A stretch of DNA of 64,000 nt, taken from positions 372,001 through 436,000 of the forward strand of contig NZ_JAACFU010000001.1 in the NCBI RefSeq assembly GCF_029051725.1, written 5' to 3'. This DNA comes from Bradyrhizobium sp. CSS354. Its GTDB lineage: Bacteria; Pseudomonadota; Alphaproteobacteria; Rhizobiales; Xanthobacteraceae. Below are positions 57,267 through 64,000 of the stretch, in pieces (position 1 is the stretch's first letter; each line of letters starts with the position of its first letter). A model generated the notes under the pieces. That model was not told the DNA's origin, searched no databases, and saw nothing but the letters and a program-made list of their open reading frames with translations. The position numbers were made by a program, and so were the translations under genes.

Positions 57267-58967
57267 CTATTGAGCCAGGATCATTGCGAAGTAGCCGAAC
57301 ACGGTGAGCAGAATGCCCGATACGGCGTAGCCGACCGGGAACCCAATCCAGGGCACGGAGCTCTGGATCTCCACCGCGGCTTCGCGGCAAGGGCCGGAGT
57401 GCGACCGCGCACCTGCAACGCCGCCCATCAGCACGGCCGGGTTGATCTTGAAGACGTGGAAGCCGATCGCCCAGACGATGAACGGCGGAATCGTGCAGGC
57501 AATGAAGCCGGCAACGAAGATCTTCAGTGCCACGGCCCCGGTCAGCTGCGCCAGTAGTCCCGCGCCGGCATTGATGCCGACGATGGCGACGAAGACCACG
57601 AGACCGAGATCCTCGAGCACATTGCGTGCCGCGTTCGGCGTATTGCCGAAGAAGCGCAGCCGTGAGACCAGCGATGAGACGATCACGCCCGACAGCAACA
57701 GACCGCCGGCGTTGCCGAGGCCGATCTTGGCACCAAAGGCCGGGAATTCGATCATCCCGATCAGGAAGCCGATGATCATGCCGGCGGCGAGCGTCAACAG
57801 ATCGGTCGAGGTGTTGGTCCGTGCAATGCGGCCCCACATCTCGCCGAGCTCGTTGACGGCCGACTTGATGCCGACCACCGAGACGATGTCCATCCGCTGC
57901 AACTCGGTCTTGAGACCGGCCGGAATCTGCACACCGCCACGTTCGACCTTGGTGACCTGCAACTGACCGGCAATGGCCGTCTCGCGGAAGGATTCAAAGG
58001 TCCGTCCCGCCATCGCCTTGTTTGTGACGAGGATGTCCGCCTGATCCATGGGAATGCCGAGCGCCTTGGCGTCGGCAACTTCCGGCCCGATCAGGCCCAT
58101 CTTGTCGGTGAGATGCTCAGTCGAGCCGCCGAGCGCGACGACGTCGCCCTTTTCCAGAACGAGTTCGGGGTCGGCACCCAGCGGTTCTCCTCGGCGCGCC
58201 ACATTGACGATGCGGTATTCGGGATTCATCGTGCGGAATTTGGCAATGCTCATGCCAACCTGGGCTGGATTATCGAGCCGGTAGGCACGGAGGCCGAACT
58301 GCCGGTAACCGGTCAGGCCGCCACCCTCGAGGTCCTTGACGCCAAACTCCTGCTCGTACTGCTTGGCTGCGGCCTTGGCGTCGACGCCCCACCAGCGCGG
58401 CAGGTATTTGCAGATCAGGATGATGCCGACGGTGCCCCAGATATACGTGATGCCGTAAGACAGTGCGATCATGCCCGACGCATCCTCGGGCTTCATGCCT
58501 TCAGGGAGCTTCACCACACCCGAGGTGATAGCCTGCTCGGCCGAACCGATCGCGGCAGACATGGTCTGAGATCCCGCCAGCATGCCGCCGGCAGCACCAA
58601 TTGGCAGCGCAAACAGCTTGGCGCAAATCACGACCAGCGCAAGTCCGACAACACTGGACACGAGCGCAAGGATGCAGAACTTGAGGCCGTCGCCTTTCAG
58701 GCTGTTGATGAAAGAGGGCCCGACACGAAGGCCAACCCCATACATGAACAGGTAATAGAAGAGGCTCTTGGCAAAGTTGTTCAACTCGAGCTTCACGCCA
58801 TAGACCGACGCCCACACAGATAGGCCGGCGCCCACCACGATGGCGCCGGCAACCATGCCTAGGCCGTAACCCTTGATGCTGGCCCGGCCGATCCAGACGG
58901 CGACGCCAACGACGAAGAACAGCAACAGAAACGGGTTCTGCTGCAAGAACGTGAAAAAGCTCTGCAT
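57267..58967 (-). CDS. aspT: AspT-family (aspartate:alanine exchanger type) membrane transporter
   Basis: 566 residues, two blocks of helices (1-180 and 385-560) around a central cytoplasmic TrkA-C/RCK-C pair (about 205-370; MNPEYRIVNVARRGEPLG and GDVVALGGS). N-terminal LFFVVGVAVWIGR and AGSQTMSAAIGSAEQA are typical of AAEx proteins. In the classical system AspT exchanges aspartate for alanine with a dedicated decarboxylase; here it follows an Orn/Lys/Arg decarboxylase by 15 bases. The exchanged amino acid/amine pair is unknown. Confidence 0.85.
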   Translation of the reverse strand: MQSFFTFLQQNPFLLLFFVVGVAVWIGRASIKGYGLGMVAGAIVVGAGLSVWASVYGVKLELNNFAKSLFYYLFMYGVGLRVGPSFINSLKGDGLKFCILALVSSVVGLALVVICAKLFALPIGAAGGMLAGSQTMSAAIGSAEQAITSGVVKLPEGMKPEDASGMIALSYGITYIWGTVGIILICKYLPRWWGVDAKAAAKQYEQEFGVKDLEGGGLTGYRQFGLRAYRLDNPAQVGMSIAKFRTMNPEYRIVNVARRGEPLGADPELVLEKGDVVALGGSTEHLTDKMGLIGPEVADAKALGIPMDQADILVTNKAMAGRTFESFRETAIAGQLQVTKVERGGVQIPAGLKTELQRMDIVSVVGIKSAVNELGEMWGRIARTNTSTDLLTLAAGMIIGFLIGMIEFPAFGAKIGLGNAGGLLLSGVIVSSLVSRLRFFGNTPNAARNVLEDLGLVVFVAIVGINAGAGLLAQLTGAVALKIFVAGFIACTIPPFIVWAIGFHVFKINPAVLMGGVAGARSHSGPCREAAVEIQSSVPWIGFPVGYAVSGILLTVFGYFAMILAQ

Positions 58968-58982
58968 GTCCGTCCCCTTTTA

Positions 58983-61736
58983 TTACGATGCAGCCTTCAG
59001 CTTCGGCGTCGCACCGGGCTTGGGCCGGCCGATCTTCGCCAGGGCTTCGGCGCGTACGAGCTTCAGCCCTTCCTTGGCGTCGTAGCCGTGGATTTCCTTC
59101 ACATCGAGCTTTCGCATGAAGTCGATGGTCTCCTGCGTGATCACCTGTCCCGGCACCATGATCGGAAAGCCCGGCGGATACGGGATCACGAAACTCGCGG
59201 AGACGAGGTCCGGCCCGGCCTTGAGGCGGCGGTCGATCTCGGAATCGCCGAGCCGGATATATTCGCACCCCGCTGCGTCATAGGCCGAGTAGAAGCCGCT
59301 ACGGATGTCGCCCTCGTTGGTCTTGGTGCCGGCATCGCCACGGAAACTGTCGTGGAAGTGCGAGAAATTCGGCAGGTCGGGCACATCGGTCATCAGGCTC
59401 TTGACCCGCGCGTCGAAGGTCTTCTTCGCGTTGGCGCCGCCCTGAACCAGGCCACGGTCGACCTCGCCCGCGATCTCGGCCAGCACCCTCACCAGATGGG
59501 CGACGTCGCTGCGGGTGTTGTTGATGTTCGATTGAAACAACACCGAGTTGCGCGATGTCTTGTTGATCTGGATATTGTAGTCATTGGCGAGGATGCCCTT
59601 GAACTGCGTGCCGTCGTAGCCCGCGGTGCCGCACACCAAGGTCATGCGGGTCGGATCGAGGCAGAACTCGTCATCGTCCAGGCTCTTCAGGACGTTCGCC
59701 CAGTTCATGCCTGTTGCGAGATAGTCGGTGAAGCCGCTCTGGCGATATTGCGCCGGCACCATCGCGTCGGCACCGAGAATCCGGAAGTATTTGGAGATCA
59801 GCGGATTGCTGTTGACCGCCTTGCGGATCGCGAACGCAATTTCGATCGCGTTGGCCACCAGACCGTAGCCTTCGAGCTCCATCTGGCGCCGTGAGACGTC
59901 GAGGCTAGCGATGAGCTGCTGGTTCGGGCTGGTCGACGCGTGCGTGAACACCGCTTCCTTGAACTGCTGCTCGACGGTGTGGAATTCGACATCCTTGACC
60001 GACAGCATCGAGCCCTGTCGGATCGCCGACATCGACTTGTGGGTCGAGTTGGTTTGGTAGACGCGCAAGCGGATCTGACGCGGATCGGGGATCAGCCGGG
60101 TCTTGAGCAACGTTTCGTCGGAAGGCGACTTGCCGAGCTCGGCCTGCTGCTTCTCGTAAGCCGCGACCGATTTCGGATCATGCATCCAAGCCTCGATCTC
60201 GTTGGCGGCGCCCATCGCGGTCCGTCGCCGCAGGAACGGCGAGAAGCGCGCGAAGCCGAACCAGGCTTCGTCCCACAGGAAGATCAAGTCCGGCTTGATC
60301 GCGAGACATTCCTCCATCACCCGGCGGGTGTTGTAGATGTGGCCGTCGAAGGTGCAGTTGGTCAGGTCGAGCATCTTGACGCGGTCCAGCCGGCCATCGG
60401 CCCGCGCATTCAACAGCGCCTGCTTGATGGTCTTCAGCGGCACCGCGCCGTACATCGAATACTCGGTCATCGGGAACGCTTCGACATAGATCGGCTGGGC
60501 GCCGGCCAGCACCATGCCGTAGTGGTGCGACTTGTGACAGTTGCGATCGACGATCGCGATGTCGCCCGGCCCGAGCAGCGCCTGCACTGCCATCTTGTTC
60601 GAGGTCGAGGTGCCGTTGGTCACGAAGAACACGCGATCTGCGCCGAGCGCCCGCGCCGCCTTGTCCTGCGCTTTCTTGATGGTGCCGGTCGGCTCCAACA
60701 AGCTGTCGAGGCCGCCGGTCGTCGCGCTGCTCTCGGCCAGGAACAGGTTCAAGCCGTAGAATTCCCCCATGTCGCGGATCCAGTCGGACCTGAACACAGA
60801 CTTGCCGCGCGCGATTGGCAGCGCATGGAACGTTCCGATCGGGCGTTGTGCGTATTTCTTGAGATTGTCGAAAAACGGGGTGTCGAAGCGATCCTGGATA
60901 CCTTCGAGGATGGAGAGATGGAGCTCGAGAAGCTCTTCGATGGAGTAGAATATCCGCCGAACCACGTTGGCCTCGGGGTCTCCAGCCATTTTCTCGACGT
61001 CGCGGTTGGACATCAGATAGATGTCAAGCTCCGGACGTACCCGCTTGATGATGTGCGCAAGCCGGAGCGCGGACGCGTCGGCCTCGTCATTGAGGCCCGC
61101 GCCGGCTGTCATGGTCCGCAGGATCGGCGCGTCGTGACGCGAACGCAGCCCGAACCCTTCGTTGATGACGACGGCCGCGATGTCGGGATTGAGCATCGTT
61201 GCGCAGAAGGCATCCTCGAGGCTGCCGACGATCACCGGCTCATATACGAAGGAGTCAACCGGGCGGCGCAGCTTGCGCCATTCGGCGGCGAGCGCCGGCC
61301 AGTGGCTGGAAGAGACGCCGGTGACAATCAGTGTTTCGAAATAGGGCCGATGGCCCCCATGCGATCCGAAGGTCGAGGGCACCAGCTCGGGCGAGGCATC
61401 GGCGCCGTCGTCCTTGGGATCCCAGTCGCCGGCGTGCTGGCGGAAGGATCGTGTCATCAAGGCCTGCGTGATGCGCGTCGTAAGGCCAAGTGACTCCGCC
61501 GCATCCCCGGCCGTTGCCGCTTCCCGCAAGGCCGCCATCAATTGCAGGCCGGGATAGCCGTGAAACTCCTCTATGACGGAAAGATCAGCCAGCGCCGCAT
61601 CGTACTTCGTGCGGTCGCCGCCGCGCGACCATGCCTTCGCTGCCTCGACCAGATCGCGCCAATCATCCGCCCGTCCGCCGGGCCCGGAAATGAACTGATC
61701 GATGCGCTTTTCTGCAGCCTTGGCGTCCTTGGACAT
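58983..61736 (-). CDS. Orn/Lys/Arg decarboxylase (PLP, fold type I)
   Basis: 917 residues, longer than the 710-750 of enterobacterial enzymes. Wing-domain-like N-terminus, then the core with the PLP lysine K567 in TNSTHKSMSA, cofactor region FVTNGTSTSNKMAVQALL, SHHYG and WDEAWFGFARFSP. The C-terminal domain is complete. Start ATG 61736 follows GGAGAGAG. Decarboxylates a basic or related amino acid, consuming a proton; the specificity cannot be read. A FixK-type box lies 69 bases upstream. Confidence 0.9.
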   Translation of the reverse strand: MSKDAKAAEKRIDQFISGPGGRADDWRDLVEAAKAWSRGGDRTKYDAALADLSVIEEFHGYPGLQLMAALREAATAGDAAESLGLTTRITQALMTRSFRQHAGDWDPKDDGADASPELVPSTFGSHGGHRPYFETLIVTGVSSSHWPALAAEWRKLRRPVDSFVYEPVIVGSLEDAFCATMLNPDIAAVVINEGFGLRSRHDAPILRTMTAGAGLNDEADASALRLAHIIKRVRPELDIYLMSNRDVEKMAGDPEANVVRRIFYSIEELLELHLSILEGIQDRFDTPFFDNLKKYAQRPIGTFHALPIARGKSVFRSDWIRDMGEFYGLNLFLAESSATTGGLDSLLEPTGTIKKAQDKAARALGADRVFFVTNGTSTSNKMAVQALLGPGDIAIVDRNCHKSHHYGMVLAGAQPIYVEAFPMTEYSMYGAVPLKTIKQALLNARADGRLDRVKMLDLTNCTFDGHIYNTRRVMEECLAIKPDLIFLWDEAWFGFARFSPFLRRRTAMGAANEIEAWMHDPKSVAAYEKQQAELGKSPSDETLLKTRLIPDPRQIRLRVYQTNSTHKSMSAIRQGSMLSVKDVEFHTVEQQFKEAVFTHASTSPNQQLIASLDVSRRQMELEGYGLVANAIEIAFAIRKAVNSNPLISKYFRILGADAMVPAQYRQSGFTDYLATGMNWANVLKSLDDDEFCLDPTRMTLVCGTAGYDGTQFKGILANDYNIQINKTSRNSVLFQSNINNTRSDVAHLVRVLAEIAGEVDRGLVQGGANAKKTFDARVKSLMTDVPDLPNFSHFHDSFRGDAGTKTNEGDIRSGFYSAYDAAGCEYIRLGDSEIDRRLKAGPDLVSASFVIPYPPGFPIMVPGQVITQETIDFMRKLDVKEIHGYDAKEGLKLVRAEALAKIGRPKPGATPKLKAAS

Positions 61737-61798
61737 GTCTCTCTCCGGATCTTTGCGACGTCTCGGCCGGGATCGTGATGCCCGCTCACCTCGGTCCA

Positions 61799-61812
61799 TT
61801 GATCCAAGTCAA
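61799..61812. promoter_or_regulatory. FixK/FNR-type box upstream of decarboxylase-AspT
   Basis: TTGATCCAAGTCAA fits TTGA-N6-TCAA (one deviation from the TTGAT-N4-ATCAA palindrome), centred 69 bases before ATG 61736. Confidence 0.7.
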
Positions 61813-61908
61813 GGGTCGTGCACCTTGCAGAGGCCCGGAACAATTTGCGATGCGGACATCGTCCAAGGCGGTACCGCGTGATCGATTGAGGACGATGGTG
61901 AGATCGCA

Positions 61909-63651
61909 TCAGGGCCGGCCCGCCCATAAGTCGGGTGTATCTTTTGGATTGGGATCAGATGATTGCCCGGTCGTGCTCTCCCCGAGTACGCTGTCAACCG
62001 AACGAAGCCACGCTCCGCTGTCGGTCTTTTCCGCCAGGCCTTCAGCCCGCAGCAAATCGCGCAATTGTGCGTGCGCGCCGACGATTCGGAACGTGATATT
62101 CCGGGAGGCGAGTTCGTCATAGAGATCGTGCAACATGCGCGCGCCGGCCAGATCGATGTAGGGGGATGCCGATAGATCGCAGACAACCAGTTTGGCGCCG
62201 ACCGACAGCGGCAAGGTGCCTAACACTGTTTCCAGGATCGTTTCAGCATTGATGTAGAGCAGCGAGGCTTCGGGTCGAAACGCGATGATGCCCACCAACG
62301 GCTCGACGCCTTCATGCCTCGCATTATCGGAGTAACGGCCGGTACCGGGGAGCCGGCCGAGGAAAGCAACATTCGGACGCGAGGCCCGCGCCAGGAGCAG
62401 GAAGATCGACGCGACGGCCGCCAGCAAAACGCCCTGCAGGATGCCCAGGAGCAACACTGACAGAAGGGCAATCGCCGCGGCATAAAAGTCGATGCGGCTG
62501 ACTTGCCACATCCGCAACAGCGCGCGGATGTCCACCAGCCTGTAGACGGCGGCAAGGACGATCGCCGCCAGCACTGCCTTCGGCAAGTTTGTCAACAGAC
62601 CCGTGAAGAACAGCAGGCACAGCGCAAGCGTCGCCGAGCAGATCACCAGGGCCAGCGGCGTGCGCGCCCCGGCATTGTCGTTGACCGCAGATTGCGACAG
62701 CCCGCCGGCCACGGGGTAGCCGTGGCCGAAGGCGGTGACGAGGTTCGCCGCGCCAAGCCCCAAGAACTCCTGCCGGACATCGAGGGCATAGCCGTGCTTG
62801 GCAGCAAAGCTGCGGGCGGCGGAGACGCCTTCGATATAGGCCAGCAGTACGCATCCCGCAGCCAGCGGGAAGAGCTCGTCGGGCTCCAACAAACCAAAAC
62901 TCGGCAACCCGATAGCCGGCAATCCCTCTGGGATTTGCCCGGTGACTGGTACGCCAAGCGACGGAAGGCCAAGCAGTGTTGCCAAGACAATCGACAGCGC
63001 CATGATCGTGAGCCCGACCGGCCTTCCCGGCAGCCGCCGCTCTCCCACCAGCAGGAACAAGAGCGCGATGGCTCCGGTCGCCAGAACCAGCCAATTGATG
63101 CCGCCGAGCTGGCCGGCGAGCTTGATGGCGCGATCGAAGAAATTGTGACCGCCTCCGGCGACGCCGAACAGGCTCGGCAACTGGCTCATCATGATGGTAA
63201 GTCCCGCGCCGGCCTTGAAGCCGACCAGGATACTGTCGCTCACCAGGCGGACGAGAACGCTGAGCTTGAACAACCACGCGATCAGACAGAGCAACGCCAC
63301 CGCGCATGCGGCCAGGCTTGCGATCTCGGCGTATTTCGCCGCATCTCCGCCGGACAGCGTCCCGACCGTCGCCGCAATCATCAACGAGATCGCGGAGGTC
63401 GGACCGACCGCAAGCTGGCGAGACGACCCGAGCAGCGCATAGCCGAGGCCGCCGAGCATGTAGCCGTAGATGCCGATCTGGGGCGGCAGGCCCGCCAGGG
63501 TCGCGTAGGCCAGCGACACGGGGATGGCGTAAGCCGCGAGGGTGATTCCGGCGATTGCGTCCGAACGCAGCCAGGCACTGTGATACTGCGCCAGCCAGAT
63601 TGCGGGCGGAAACAGGAAGGTCCAGCGCGATCTGCGGTCAGATGAGGTCAT
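61909..63651 (-). CDS. SulP family anion transporter with STAS domain
   Basis: 580 residues: about 12-14 helices in residues 25-430 with the SulP signature GLPPQIGIYGYMLGGLGYALLGSSRQLAVGPTS split across helix 3-4, then a STAS domain (455-560; KLVVCDLSASPYIDLAGARMLHDL). Imports sulfate, bicarbonate or dicarboxylate. ATG 63651 overlaps the stop of the upstream DUF1275 gene by four bases (ATGA). Confidence 0.9.
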   Translation of the reverse strand: MTSSDRRSRWTFLFPPAIWLAQYHSAWLRSDAIAGITLAAYAIPVSLAYATLAGLPPQIGIYGYMLGGLGYALLGSSRQLAVGPTSAISLMIAATVGTLSGGDAAKYAEIASLAACAVALLCLIAWLFKLSVLVRLVSDSILVGFKAGAGLTIMMSQLPSLFGVAGGGHNFFDRAIKLAGQLGGINWLVLATGAIALLFLLVGERRLPGRPVGLTIMALSIVLATLLGLPSLGVPVTGQIPEGLPAIGLPSFGLLEPDELFPLAAGCVLLAYIEGVSAARSFAAKHGYALDVRQEFLGLGAANLVTAFGHGYPVAGGLSQSAVNDNAGARTPLALVICSATLALCLLFFTGLLTNLPKAVLAAIVLAAVYRLVDIRALLRMWQVSRIDFYAAAIALLSVLLLGILQGVLLAAVASIFLLLARASRPNVAFLGRLPGTGRYSDNARHEGVEPLVGIIAFRPEASLLYINAETILETVLGTLPLSVGAKLVVCDLSASPYIDLAGARMLHDLYDELASRNITFRIVGAHAQLRDLLRAEGLAEKTDSGAWLRSVDSVLGESTTGQSSDPNPKDTPDLWAGRP

Positions 63652-64000
63652 GGGCTGGCCTCGTCGCCCGCGCTTTCGCAACGCAACAGCACGACCAGGA
63701 GCGCGATCACGGGAACGCCGAGCGCCAGATCCGGGATCTGCTTGGTCGCGAAGGCACCAAGCGCGGCGCCGAGGCCGAACGTGATGCACAAAACAGCGAA
63801 AACGCCAGAGGGCCGCAGCGCCCCATCGCCAGAAGCTACAGCAAACACCCCTTCAATTGCCTGCCGCATGTTGCCCGTGATCATGACGGAGCTGTAAGGC
63901 ACGCCCTCAACTCTCGTGAAGACGGCGCTCTGTACGGCGGCGACGAACGAAATGCCAAGTGTACCCGCGAGATCCGGCAGGCGGTTGTGCAGGACGGCGA
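63648..64000 (-). CDS. DUF1275 (YoaK) membrane protein, 5' end outside window
   Basis: 117 residues of the C-terminal part are visible; the frame is open to the right edge. Two or more hydrophobic helices (GVFAVLCITFGLGAALGAF and LALGVPVIALLVVLL) and the TRVEGVPYSSVMITGNMRQ segment are typical of DUF1275/YoaK. Function unknown. Translationally coupled to the SulP gene downstream. Confidence 0.85.
   Translation of the reverse strand, partial: AVLHNRLPDLAGTLGISFVAAVQSAVFTRVEGVPYSSVMITGNMRQAIEGVFAVASGDGALRPSGVFAVLCITFGLGAALGAFATKQIPDLALGVPVIALLVVLLRCESAGDEASP

Noticed and set aside
59940..61493. Plus-strand open frame opposite the decarboxylase
   Set aside because: PLP-enzyme motifs and start signals support the minus strand.

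Overview
The window is GC-rich, densely coded, and rich in alphaproteobacterial families: two TRAP-type periplasmic binding proteins, a PleC/DivJ-like kinase with a CtrA-type site, an Orn/Lys/Arg decarboxylase beside an AspT-type exchanger, DUF3300/DUF2950, TAXI, and polyamine-type ABC genes. Gene content, codon use and FixK-type boxes all suggest a chromosomal segment of a Bradyrhizobium-like rhizobial bacterium. No rRNA, tRNA, CRISPR array or intact insertion sequence was seen.

0-22.9 kb is mostly core genome. It holds a bicupin protein cut by the left edge, a gor / DUF2059 / rpiA block, gph, a lipoprotein, moaA, and a TRAP dctQM pair. Two closely related dctP genes lie on the opposite strand, with a response regulator/kinase pair and an alpha/beta hydrolase between them. 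Then come mrp (apbC), a VOC protein, a 3-hydroxyisobutyrate dehydrogenase-like enzyme, an NhaD-like antiporter, a membrane histidine kinase, DUF1289, an aspartic protease and dusA.

22.9-33.6 kb looks accessory. A broken integrase N-terminus abuts the 5' end of dusA, a known island integration site. Next to it are a winged-helix/ATPase regulator interrupted by an in-frame TAG, a monooxygenase-like gene, a VOC gene with a frameshift plus a stop, and a frameshifted aldo/keto reductase. An apparently intact AraC regulator and a molybdenum hydroxylase operon follow: 2Fe-2S subunit, molybdopterin subunit and diheme cytochrome c.

33.7-45.8 kb is a catabolic island for what is probably a cyclic ureide or related amide. 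It contains a dihydropyrimidinase/hydantoinase, an arylmalonate-decarboxylase-like enzyme, a FadR-type GntR regulator, a hydantoin-racemase homologue without its catalytic cysteines, two amidases, a complete polyamine-type ABC importer, a divergent transthyretin-like protein and an MFS transporter. The substrate is not known.

45.9-64 kb holds an orphan MASE4 kinase and then a group of units that share FixK/FNR-type palindromes (TTGAT-N4-ATCAA) upstream: DUF3300-DUF2950, an ABC-type substrate-binding protein, DUF3302-HlyD-TAXI, and a pyridoxal-phosphate decarboxylase with an AspT-type exchanger. Polyphosphate kinase 2, small secreted proteins, a SulP transporter and a DUF1275 protein cut by the right edge are interspersed. 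I read this part as a low-oxygen/stress locus, which is the most interesting feature of the window.
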